Below, piece by piece: positions 45,804 through 57,100 of a stretch of 64,000 nucleotides of DNA (the first letter of the stretch is position 1; each line of letters starts with the position of its first letter). The stretch comes from Haliclona indistincta (lineage: Eukaryota > Porifera > Demospongiae > Haplosclerida > Chalinidae). The notes beneath the pieces were generated by a model, which saw nothing but the letters and a program-made list of their open reading frames with translations, did no database searches and was not told the DNA's origin. The stretch is taken from positions 4,817,152 through 4,881,151 of the forward strand of contig OZ024784.1 in the NCBI GenBank assembly GCA_964017065.1. Reading direction: 5' to 3'. Made by a program: the position numbers and the translations under genes.

Positions 45804-45965
45804 TCACAGTCACTATTACAAACATTTATATATTATGGTTGTAAAAAATAACAGTAAAGGTGAAGCTCGAGCTGAAGTGTCAGGTTGCCCCGCCCATTGC
45901 ACGAGAACAGAGCCACGAGGGCTAGCTAGCTGTGTGCTAGTCTAGCAGTGTGCGGATTGATAACT

Positions 45966-48009
45966 ATGAAGTCAGCTATACGTGAACTGAGACGTGTAAA
46001 TGCTTTCATCGGTGACATAGCTTTTGTTGGAGATGGCTTGCTGCAGAGCAATGCGGAGAGAACACGTGGTAAGCAATATAATGAGACACGTACTAGTTGT
46101 TGTTTGGAAAGGAGTCATTGCTACTTTACCAACAGCTGTTAGTCCTGTAGATGGGCTTACGTTTGCTCTGAAGGATAATTTTTGTACTGATACTCATCCT
46201 GCAACCTGTGGCTCCAAATTCTTGTCAGGTATTTTGGTAGAAATCGACTACTGTATTGCCTGGATTGTTATGTTCTACAGAATATCATCCATCATACACA
46301 GCTACTCCTGTGCAGCGCCTAGTTGATAATGGTGCAGCACTCATCGGAAAGACCAACATGGATGAGTTTGGCATGGGGTAAAGAGTTTATCATTCCAAGG
46401 AGTGTACATGTAATTTTGAACAATGCGATGGTCACAGAAATTAATCTGCTACTCAACGTGTTGCAAAAACTTCCTAATTAGGCCCAATTTTATCTTCTGA
46501 TTCATGGTTGTACGCTCCTTGATAAGCTCCTAAAATTGGTTTAAACACTCAATACTATTTTAGGTCAGGAAATTTATTCAGTTATTTCGGTCCTGTGCGA
46601 AACCCATGGCCTCAAAAAGAACACATTTCCAGTGATGGAGAAAGTAGTAATGATTTCCCTGTACCTGGAGGTAGCTCTGGAGGCAGTGCTGCTGCTGTTT
46701 CTATGAAAGCATGTCACTTGTGAGTTCATCTTGATGTAGTAATAAAGTATTGTTGTTAATTTTGCATCAGTGCCTTGGGGTCAGACACTGGTGGATCTGT
46801 TAGACTACCAGCAGCTTTCTGTGGTGTGGTTGGATTGAAACCAACCTATGGCAGGGTGTCACGATTTGGACTCATCCCTCTCGCTAGTTCAATGGACACA
46901 GTTGGTGTACTAAGTCCAACAGTTGCTCTGTCAGCTCAAGTCTTAGGTAGAAAGTTTATAGAGACTCCCTTGATTCTGATAATAGCCTATTCTCAGATAT
47001 TATCAGTGGATGGGATGTGCTTGACTCTACTACTGCTAGAAAGCCTCACACCACATGTGCAAATGAGCTCTCTAGCACTGATGATCCAAAGGAACTACTC
47101 AAGGGACTAAGAATAGGAGTTGCTAAAGTCAGTTTTCACCATCAGTAGTGTTGGCTTACAATCTTTGTATACAGAACTGTGGTATTGATCGCCTGTCTAG
47201 TTCAGTTAAGACACACTGGCTGTCAGTTTCTGATAAGCTAGCTAGCGCTGGTGCTGAAATGTATGATGTGTCTCTCCCTCACTTCCACTATGGTGTCTCA
47301 TGCTATACTGTACTGTGTGCTGCTGAGGTATCATCCAACTTTGCCAAGTACTCTTCCTTACTGTTTGGTAAGTGTACAATTTTAATTCTATGTAATTCTA
47401 GCAATAATCTTTCACAGGACGAACAGAATCCAAAGAAATTGATGCTGCCAAAAACTTTGTTGCAACTAACAGAGTAGCAGGCCTAGGTCCAGTTGTACAA
47501 CACAGGATAATTGCTGGAAGATATTTCTTATCATATCAGTAAGAAATAATGCATGAATACCTTCATAGTTCACTGTTTGTCCTTTCCCAGTGGACGACAG
47601 TACTATGAACAGGCATTACGTGTTAGGCAACTGATTACCGATGACTTTCAGAAGGTTTTCTCTACTTCATCATTGAGCTCAACTTGTTCACCATCGGTTG
47701 ATGTCATCCTTACGCCTGTGTCTCTTGGGCCAGCTCCTCTTCGTAGTGAGATGGAGAAGCTTGGACCAGTGGAAAGCTCTGTTTATGATACCTTTAGTGC
47801 ACCTGTTAATCTGTCTGGTAAATGCCTCCTTGCATGCATTGATTATACATTTATCCCTCATCTTTACAGGTTTACCTGCTGTTAGTGTTCCAGTAGGTCT
47901 ATCAGAGTGTGGGCTCCCAATAGGACTACAACTTATAGGGAATTGGTGGAGAGAAGATCAAATGCTAAGAGCAGCTACTGCTGTAGAAAAACTATCTTTA
48001 CAACATTGA
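45966..48009 (+). CDS. QRSL1: Glutamyl-tRNA(Gln) amidotransferase subunit A, mitochondrial (QRSL1/GatA)
   Basis: Exons: 45966..46068, 46151..46228, 46281..46377, 46564..46719, 46771..46946, 46996..47127, 47175..47367, 47418..47538, 47591..47818, 47870..48009. The amidase signature is intact: the catalytic lysine in [10 protein letters not shown], the Gly/Ser loop [12 protein letters not shown], and the nucleophile region [21 protein letters not shown]. Downstream [14 protein letters not shown] and the C-terminal [10 protein letters not shown]...LPIGLQLIG complete the family pattern. With GatB and GatC it converts Glu-tRNA(Gln) to Gln-tRNA(Gln) in mitochondria using glutamine as ammonia donor. 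The N-terminus is short and carries no strong presequence. Length (~473 aa) is a little shorter than human (528). Confidence 0.92.
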
Positions 48010-48477
48010 TTTAAAATCAAATGCATTGCAGCATGAGTGAAAATAATCGATAATAGTAATACACGGTAGCATCTTGACAATATTCTGCAGTGTAGTGTGC
48101 ATTGTCAGCATTAATGATGCAACAGCATGGATGATGTAGAGCATTACCAACAAGTCTGAAGATCCAATTTTACAAGTAATGCACTTGTTCCATCATTTCA
48201 GCTTTCAAGTCAGTTACAAGTTGTTCTTATTCTGTGTGACGTCGCTAGCCTTTTTACAAACATGTAAGCTCATCATCTCTCATCTAGCTCAGTCAGTGAA
48301 ATGGAATGGTACATAAAATGTTTTTGTGTATCATCTATGGTATTATGTGTCATCAGTGCCTAACTAATGGCATAAGCAAAGCTGTTGACGCTGCACAAGT
48401 ACTTTGCGCGCATGCTCATTATCCGCCCACGTACACGTGGATAAAAGAAAGATCTAGAAAATTGCTTACAAACATCA
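48010..48477. other. Intergenic region QRSL1-ST13
   Basis: 468 bp without a supportable gene. It must contain the QRSL1 3' end and the ST13 promoter. A TGTGACGTCG CRE-like sequence occurs near 48235; nothing else stands out. Confidence 0.5.
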
Positions 48478-50680
48478 TGGCATCGGGTGGTCCTAGTAGA
48501 CAACAACTCCAGGAGCTCGAAACCTTCATAAAGTACGTGCAGAAATGTCCTGACGTATTACACGAACCAGATATGAAGTTCTTTACGGAGTATTTACAAA
48601 GGTAAGTTATGTGCTTATGTAAGACGGAGTTTCTACATAATTATCTCTGCTCTTCTTACTCTCAGCCTTAATGCTGTGATACCTCCTAAGTCAGCTCCAC
48701 CTCCACAAGAGAAGGCCGAAGAGGAAGAAATGGAGGAAGAGACAATGAATGATACTCAGAAGCCATCTGCCACACCCACAAAGGTATGTCTATGGTGTGT
48801 GCAGCATCAGTGTGGTGTGCATTGTAATACAGGATCCAGAACCAGCTGAAAAAGAGAGTGAAGAAAGTGATTTGGGTGAGGATGAGTCAGTCATTGTACT
48901 GCGGTTTTAATAAATCTTGCAAAATGTATTGTGCACGAAACGTCCTTTGCACATGCGCAATAGCTAGAAACAATACTAAAAAGTTACTTAACTAGCTATT
49001 GCGCATGTGCAAAGGACGTTTCGTGCACAATACATTTTGCAAGATTTATTAAAACAGCAGTACGCATTGTCAACGAAAATGCACTTGAACTCATTATCAT
49101 GATGAGTATACTGCATCTTTTGTGTTTAGAATTAGACACTGAAGGCACCATACCTGGAGATACTGACCCACCACAAGAAATGGGAGACAGCTCAGTTGAG
49201 GTGAATACAATAACCCAGTATGTTTTCTTGTAGTCTAGCTGCCTCTCCCCAACCTTGTGTCACAATTTTTTTGGTCATTTTCTTTTGTAGGTTACAGAGG
49301 AAATGATAGAGAAGTCGCAAGAGGAGAGAAGTCAAGCAATGATGGCTGTTAGTGAAGGTCAGCAAATACTCAAGTCATTATCACTGCTGGACCATCTCAT
49401 TACAGGAGAACTAGAGAAGGCTATAGAACTGTTAACATCTGCAATACGCAATAATCCACATTCTGCTCTTCTATATGCAAAACGAGCAAGGTACTCGAGC
49501 CAATTACTGTCATACAATCTTCATCCGCTATATTTTAGTGTTTATCTCAAGATACAAAAACCCAATGCTGCAATTAGGGACTGCAATGAAGCGATTAAAC
49601 TCAACCCAGATTCAGCCCAAGGCTACAAATGGAGAGGAAAAGCACACAGGTAAGGGATTAATGATTATGCTCACCAATAGTGTTACAAGATGTGTTGTGT
49701 TTGCAGGTTACTGGGTGACTGGGAGGAAGCTGCTAAGGATCTGCAGATGGCATGCCGTCTTGATTATGACGATGATTGCAATGAAATACTCTCCGAGATT
49801 AAGAGCAAAGTGAGTTAGATTCATGCAAAATAAAGTCAAATTGTCCATTGGTATAGGTAAATCGTATACGCGAACACAAGCTAAAACAGGAGAGGAAGAA
49901 GAGAGAGAAGGAAATAAGAGAGAAGAAGAAGCGAGTGTAAGTTAGACACTAGTCTATGGCAACAATTGACTTTTCACTTTCTTTATTAGGCAAGAAGCAA
50001 TGGAGAGAGAAAGAATTGAGAGAGTTAGTAAAACGGTTTTGATAACACTGTTTCACTTTCTCTCTAATTGTTAAAGGAGGAGCGTGAGCGCAAAGACCGA
50101 GAGGCACGTCAGCAGAGTGGATTTGGTATGGGTGGGATGCCTGGAGGAATGGGTGGTATGCCCGGTGGAATGGGCGGTATGCCTGGTGGAATGGGTGGTA
50201 TGCCCGGTGGAATGGGCGGTATGCCCGGTGGAATGGGCGGTATGCCCGGTGGAATGGGCGGTATGCCTGGAGGAATGGGCGGTATGCCTGGAGGAATGGG
50301 CGGTATGCCTGGAGGAATGGGCGGTGCAGGTGCAGGAGGAGCTGGTAAGCTGTTTTCATGCAGCATGTGGCTTGGGTAAATATAGTTTCTCTATAGGAGG
50401 AGTTGACTTCAGTCAGATTCTTTCTGACCCAGAACTGCTTACTATGATGCAGGTAAATCACGTCACCTATCCCAAGTCTAGACTAGTTGCTCATCCACAT
50501 GATTTACTGTAATTGCAGGACCCTGATGTGCAGGCAGCATTCAAAGATATTCAATCAAATCCAGCTAACATGATGAAGTATCAAAATAATCCGAAGGTAC
50601 AGAAAGTGATGGAAAAGCTTTCTTCAAAATTAGGTGGTGGAGGAGGAGGAGGAGGGATGGGTGGAGCAGGTCTCTTCTGA
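48478..50680 (+). CDS. ST13: Hsc70-interacting protein (ST13/Hip)
   Basis: Exons: 48478..48601, 48666..48783, 48833..48875, 49130..49200, 49291..49357, 49406..49490, 49539..49649, 49707..49809, 49857..49936, 49990..50023, 50077..50344, 50397..50452, 50519..50680. Domains in order: the N-terminal dimerisation helix ([18 protein letters not shown]); an acidic linker; three TPR motifs ([51 protein letters not shown]); a charged helix; a Gly-Met-Pro repeat; and a C-terminal STI1/DP domain ([34 protein letters not shown]). Hip binds and stabilises ADP-bound Hsc70 in the cytosol. The GGMPGG repeat has nine near-identical 7-residue units, more regular than in human. Intron 3 carries the 168-bp hairpin element. 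Confidence 0.94.
48896..49063. mobile_element. 168-bp near-perfect foldback element (72-bp arms) in ST13 intron 3
   Basis: Arms 48896-48967 and 48992-49063 are inverted copies matching at 71 of 72 positions, with a 24-bp loop. Ends read GTACTGC...GCAGTAC. It makes up two thirds of the 254-nt intron, so removing it would leave a typical small intron. No open frame. CATT lies next to both ends (48892-48895, and 49065-49068 one base away), a possible but imperfect target duplication. Confidence 0.88.
50128..50326 (+). repeat. ST13: Coding 21-bp tandem repeat (nine GGMPGGM units) in ST13
   Basis: ATGGGCGGTATGCCYGGWGGA repeats nine times with silent third-base changes (ggt/ggc, cct/ccc, gga/ggt). 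It lies in frame inside exon 50077..50344 and encodes the Gly-Met-Pro hinge of Hip. Because the unit length is a multiple of three, several other frames and the antisense stay open across it, giving spurious ORFs. Confidence 0.95.
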
Positions 50681-50784
50681 ACAGTTTGAACTGCCTAAAT
50701 TAATACCCTATTAAAATCATTGTTCTATCGTTGTTGTGTGTACATGTACAGTCATGGTGTTTGAGAATGAGATTGCGTGGGTGT

Positions 50785-50832
50785 AATGGTGGGCCTCGTA
50801 CCCGGGCGGGTGGGCGCCAAAGTCCTGTACGA
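50785..50832. repeat. GC-rich inverted repeat between ST13 and DNAH1
   Basis: CCTCGTAC near 50793 is mirrored by GTACGAGG near 50829, around a GC-rich loop (CCGGGCGGGTGGGCGCC) unlike the A/T-rich surroundings. It lies about 150 bp before the DNAH1 start codon and shares its CTCGTA end with the foldback in the POMP intron. Confidence 0.6.
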
Positions 50833-50972
50833 GGCTGGGGTTGTTATGGTTACTAGCCTACAGTACTGCTGGAAGCTGCAGGTACAGTAGCAAGGCGATA
50901 GAAGCTGCTATTTCGTTTTTTGAGCTACTAAGCATTGTTTTCTTGGATAAGTGCTATTCGCAAAGGATCGTA

Positions 50973-53900
50973 ATGAGCTCCCCGGCGCACAGACCGGAGC
51001 GTGCTCGCCAGGGAGTCTCTGCTTCTCGTCCTAACACGCAGCAGAGACCACGAACACGACAACGCCAGCTAAGGGGTGCTCAACGTGGCTTTTATTCAGA
51101 AGTAGTCGAAGCAAACGCTTCCAATCTACTAGGGGTAAGAAATATAAACGTTGTTCAATACTGTTCCAATGCTTTCTGGCTACTAGGATGTGCAGCAAGG
51201 CCCCAGGATAAGACCAAGTGTTGTATCACGATCTCACACTGAGAAATACCTTCCCAGTGGTATGTATAATGCATGTGCAAATTTTAATAGTGCTATTACA
51301 ATTTCTTCAATCAATCAGTCACCAAGTTCAAGGCTCCAGACAACTTTATTGCTCTGCTCAACACTCAACAGTATGGGCCTACAACACAAATCATTGCCAG
51401 CAATGTCAGTGCAATTAGTTGGTATGCTGCAGCCTGCATGTATAGTTATCACCTACCAGGAGTTTCCTGCAAAATCGTGGGACCCAAAAGTGCAGGTTCC
51501 GTTCAAGATTGAAAGTGGAAGCACACCTCGTAATGTAGAGATTGAGAGGTGCGCCAACACGTACACACACACACACCTTAAAATGTACCATTGTGTAACT
51601 ACTTAGGCTCAAGCGACGCTATGCTCAGCAGAACATTACTCAGCAATTGCAGGACCTCAATATTAGCTCATCTGATCTCATGCCCGTCTCTGATCACACC
51701 TCACACACTCTCATCACCTCTAGTGGCAGCGGATCACCCACCTTCCCCTCCTTCCTGCCTCTAGAGGTTTTCGATAACACTGAGTTTGACTGCCGCACAC
51801 CCGAAGAGTGGGTGGATCTTGGGTGGGATGCTGATGGTACACACAAGCCAGTGCCAGGCAAGGCACTGCTGCCTGTTATAGAGCCTCTTGTACCGAGCAC
51901 TTCATCACATCTTCCTCTCATAATGCCCACTCCTCCAGCTGGACTGCCGCCAAAAACAGGCGCTCATCCAACAAGTCAGTTAATATTTTTACACACAATG
52001 ATCACCTCACTCTTTTGTTTTCCACAGGGCGTTTCAAGTCTCCTCCTCCAGGATCCAAAACCCTCCCACCATTAGAGTCTGGTCCTGCTAGAGAAGTTGG
52101 TCCTCGTTATGAGTGGGTTGATGTCGGCATGTTGGAATACAACCCTGACACTAAGCAGTACTTGGTGAAGAGAGCCTTTGTACCCAGTCATATACTGGAA
52201 AAGAACAATAATAATAAAAAAGTAGAAGGGAAGAGTGGAGGTGGTAGTGATGGAGAGGGAAGATCAGATGGTAGCAGCAGTAGTGTGGACGATGAGTCCT
52301 CATCACAGCGTCCTGTCTCTGCTCAGTCGAGTGGAAAGCTATCAAAGAGTGCTGGAAAGAAGAAGCGAAAGAAAGGCGAGAAGGAGTCAAGTGATGGAAT
52401 ACACTATTGGGTGCCACGTGTACGATTGATGTTTGCTGCTGAAGATCCCAGTGTATTTGCTGACAGAGTTGCACAGTCCTATCACCTGCGCCACAAGACT
52501 GAAGCACTGCTCAGGTATATCATGCAAATGCTAGAATATTGTGTAGGTACAATGTGGGTGTGTGCTGTAGGTACCATCTGTATGTTGACTGCATGCCTGG
52601 AGATGGTATGCAGGAGATTGATAAAAGTACTGTGACCAGGATCGCCAATGTAGCTCGCTCATTCATGAAACTACAGCAGCCAAGGTATATTACACCATGC
52701 GTTTGAATTGACCTATACTGCAATGTGACTTATAGCCTAGACAGTCAGTCAGATGCATTGTTACAAGAGGTGGAGTTGGACTTCACAAGAGCCATGAACC
52801 GCATCGTGTTTGACCAGACAGTGGAGTCAAATCCTGCTACCTTTCCATTTGTCACACTTCCTGATCCTGTGGTTGTGACGGTGCCTGAAAAAGGTAAACA
52901 TTTCAGTGGTAGAATAGCTTTCAATTGTTCTTACACTGTAGGAAAGTGTCCAGATATCCCCTCGTACCCATTTAAAGAGGTCAGAGATAAGTTCCAGTTC
53001 CTTTCTCTTCAGACCAGTCCCGAGGTTATCAAAGCACTGTGTCATGTGAGAGAGGAGTGTGGGAAGGTGACAGACATGAACCTCTTCCACACTGGAGGAG
53101 GCAAGCACCTCCGCTTAGAGGAGTTTGATCAAACACAGAGCCAGGCTACCATGCAGGTAGACACAAATAATTATACATTGATGTACATTGTTCTATCTCT
53201 CTTACTACTTTAGGTTCAGAGCTATTTGAAGGATACCTGGGTGCCTGCATTGCGTACTGATGTGTACCAGTGCTTGTCCAAAGTGGTCAAGGGATGGTTT
53301 AATCTGGGAGAGGACAACTGGGAGGTGTACCAGAGCTCCAAGCTGAAGAAACTAATGGAACTTGTCAAATTTGCTATGCAGGTTGGTACACAGTGGTGTC
53401 TGTGAAATCATCACTTCTTTTTCTCTGTCAGGATTCTCTAAGATCGTTGGTACTAGGGTCACTGACTGCATTCAGTATTATGATTAGTGATGCCTGTCAA
53501 CCTACTCTTGAAGTGCAGGAAGACTTCAAATGGACCATGCAACTATCTTGCAGTGACTACAGGTGTGTATCATCGTATAATAAGGGTCACACTCTCCCTT
53601 CTCTACAGCCCCGTTAATGGTCCTGTGTTCTCTCTTGAGCTTGTGCTAGACAGCGAAGGTGCCCACTACAACACGGACCTCACAGAGTTTATACCGATGC
53701 TAGTGGAAGTGTTCAACAGAGGAATACAATCAACACACTCTGTACCTCAGCTAGAGAAGGTATCTCAATCTGTGAGGCTTTTACTGTTCCACTATTGTAC
53801 TCATTTAGTTTATTGTGGACAAGTTATTTTGGCCGCAAACTCATTTGCTGGAGTCAGTTGGAGCGAACGAGCCTCAAGTTGAAGCTATGAGGAAGACCAT

Positions 53901-54075
53901 AATACAGTGTATCACTATGTCATTGATACCACTCAGGTACTGCTTGTAATACCATGATACACATCATCATACTGTGACTGTTTGTGTGATTAGAGCTTAT
54001 GCTGAACGATATGAAGTATATCTGGACATTGTTCATCTGGACATAAAGCAGCTCATTCAGTCAGTCCCTCTTAGT

Positions 54076-54144
<69 letters not shown>

Positions 54145-57100
54145 GACAGTACATGATATTGCACACTCTTTAGGAAACACTCCGATGAAGAGATCACTAG
54201 TGCTCAGATCAAAGTGCTCATTGATAATCATCTGAAGGAGAAGGAGAAAGTTGAAATGTCCATTCCTCAAGCTATCAGCATTGGTCCGTTTCATGTGAAC
54301 ACTGATGTAGTGAGGCTAGCACTGTCCAAGAAGCATAGAGAAGTTGCACGAGCACTGCTGAACTTCCTAGCAAAGACTCTTCACAAGCAGGCTGAACATG
54401 TTAGTACTGGATCATTGCAGATGGTGTATGTGTTATCATTCTGTTATAGGTGTGCGATGAGTTCAAAGAGATTTCAAGACGACTGAATGAACGACCAAAC
54501 ACAATTGAAGATCTTACTGAGACAAGAGAGTTCATGAATACCATTCCTGAGATAGTGACTGAACACCAGAAAATGATAGATGCAGCAGTGTCAGACTATG
54601 CTATGCTAGATGAGTACTTCTTCCCTCTCACAGACGATGGATTTGATATGAAGTCAGTAGACCTCACAATACATACTGCATAATAGTCCATATGACCCTG
54701 TACTTAGGTGGACTACTAAGGCCTGGCCAAAAAGAATTGCTGATGAGATCGAAAAAGCTGAAGAACAGCATGAAAAAGATGAGAAGAAGTTTCAGAAGAA
54801 TCTGCAAAATGATCAGGGAGCCTTTGAGGATCGTCTTGACACACTTGAGGTATGCGGTTGTAATGTATTAGTAACTTCTCATTCACTCTCTCCTATGTAC
54901 AGATGATAATTGCTGGATTTTCAGGGAACACAGACCTGTCACGTGCTCAAGAGATAGCTAATGAAGTACGTCGTGTTGTCAAAAACTTGAAGGAATGCCA
55001 AACCTTGAGTCAGCTGTACAACCAAAGGGAGCGTCTCTTTGATGCTCCTGTAACACCGGTATGCAATAGCGATACTTTTGGTATGCAATGAATAATCATC
55101 ATGCACACTTTCTGTAGTATGATAGAGTTGGTCGTTTGATGAAAGACTTTGAGTTCTATAAGAACATGTGGTTGACGGCAGCTGACTGGTCGCGATGGCA
55201 TGAGAGCTGGATGAATGACTCTTTGGTCAACATTGATCCTGAGCTGCTTGGCAACAATATCAACTCTGCCTTCAAAACCATGCACAAAAGTGTCAAGCAT
55301 TTTAAGTTAGATTTATCATAACAATTAATGTAATTAATGCTATTACTGTACCTCACCAGAGATGTTCCTGGATGTCTAGAAGTTTCTCAAGAGGTCAAGC
55401 GTCAAATTGAGGAGTTCAAGCCACACATTCCACTAATACAAGCTCTGCGTAATCCTGGCATGAGAAACAGGCACTGGGAGAAGGTACTGCTGGAAGATGA
55501 ATGTCACACTGCAATCTCTAATCTCTTCTGTTATTCACAGCTTTCCAATGACCTGGGTATGCAGATACGACCCAAGTCTTCTCTCACATTTTCCAAGTGC
55601 CTTGAGATGGGACTTCCTGATCATGTTGAAGCCATCACTAAAGTAGGCGAGGTAGCTGGAAAAGAGTTCTCTATAGAACAAGCACTGGATAAGATGGAGG
55701 AGGAGTGGGAACCAATGTTACTTGACATTTCACCTTACAAAGAGACAGGCACTTGCATTATGAAGAGTGGAGAAGAGTGTGCTCAACAACTGGATGACCA
55801 TATTGTGATGACACAGGCAATGTCCTTCTCTCCATACAAGAAACCTTTTGATGGGCGTATTATCAGCTGGGAGAACAAACTGAGGACAACACAGGTAGTG
55901 CTACTATTGCAGCTACACTGTAACTTGAGTAGTGCATTTAGTGAATATGTGTTGTTGTTCTTAGGATGTGATGGAGGAGTGGGCCATTTGTCAGCGCTCA
56001 TGGCTCTATCTAGAGCCTATATTCACCAGTGAAGATATCAACCAGCAACTCCCTGTTGAGGGCAAGCGTTACCAGACTATGGACCGCATGTGGAGAAAGA
56101 TAATGAACAATGCTCGCCAAGACCCTAAGGTGAAAATTGTGCTTGTATCAGCTCAAATTTTTATTTTTATAATTATTTTAGGTGATTTCATTTTGTGCTG
56201 ATAACCGTCTCCTGGAAAACCTTCGTGAGTGCAACAAGCTATTGGAACAGGTGCAGAAAGGACTGAGTGAGTACCTGGAGACCAAGCGAACAGCTTTCCC
56301 TCGATTCTATTTTCTCTCTGATGATGAGTTGCTGGAGATTCTCTCTCAGACCAAGGATCCAACAGCTGTTCAGCCTCATCTGAGAAAATGCTTTGAGAGT
56401 ATCTACAGGGTCAGTGAGATCCTTTTTGTGATAAATTTTTACTGTTCCTTTCAATTCTGTTCCTTCAGCTAAAATTTCAAGATGACCTTTCCATCACTCA
56501 TATGTCTTCAATGGAGGGTGAAGTGGTTGAATTTTGCCAATCAATGTATCCGACTGGCAATGTGGAAGACTGGTTACTGGAGGTGGAGAGGTTGATGAGA
56601 GACTCTATGAAGAAAGTCATTTCTGACTCACTTGTCAACTATCCTCAAGTGAGATTATACCACTAGTGTCTTGTCTCTTACTAGCTACGCATGCATGGTC
56701 TATAGGTTCCACGTACAGAGTGGGTATTGAACTGGCCTGGGCAAGTGGTGATTGCTGGATGTCAAACAGTATGGACTCAAGATGTGTCTGATGCTCTGGA
56801 AAAAGGATTACTCACTGAACTTTACCAAAAAACTATACTGGGTCAGTTGGATGATCTAGTTGGGCTAGTTCGTGGCAAGTTGTCTAAACTTGGAAGAATC
56901 ATTTTGTCAGCTCTGATTGTGATTGAGGTCCATGCTCGTGATGTTGTTGCTCACATGGTTGAAGTTGGAGTGAAGAATGTAAATGATTTTGAGTGGATTA
57001 GTCAGTTAAGGTTAGCTACTGTACACTACTAGTTTCTAGCATGTCATTATTGTCTGTTGTTTAGATATTACTGGATGGATGACTTGTTTATCAGAGCAGT

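Noticed and set aside
46024..46326. Alternative frame over the QRSL1 5' region
   Set aside because: The spliced frame from exon 45966..46068 to 46151..46228 recovers the amidase KDNF lysine motif; the alternative reads through an intron.
50084..50512. Long open frames in other frames and on the antisense strand across 50080-50470
   Set aside because: They are by-products of the 21-bp in-frame repeat of ST13; they lack splice logic, conserved motifs and continuation.
54061..54294. Minus-strand ORF with a Val/Cys repeat
   Set aside because: Translation of the (CA)n microsatellite; no gene.
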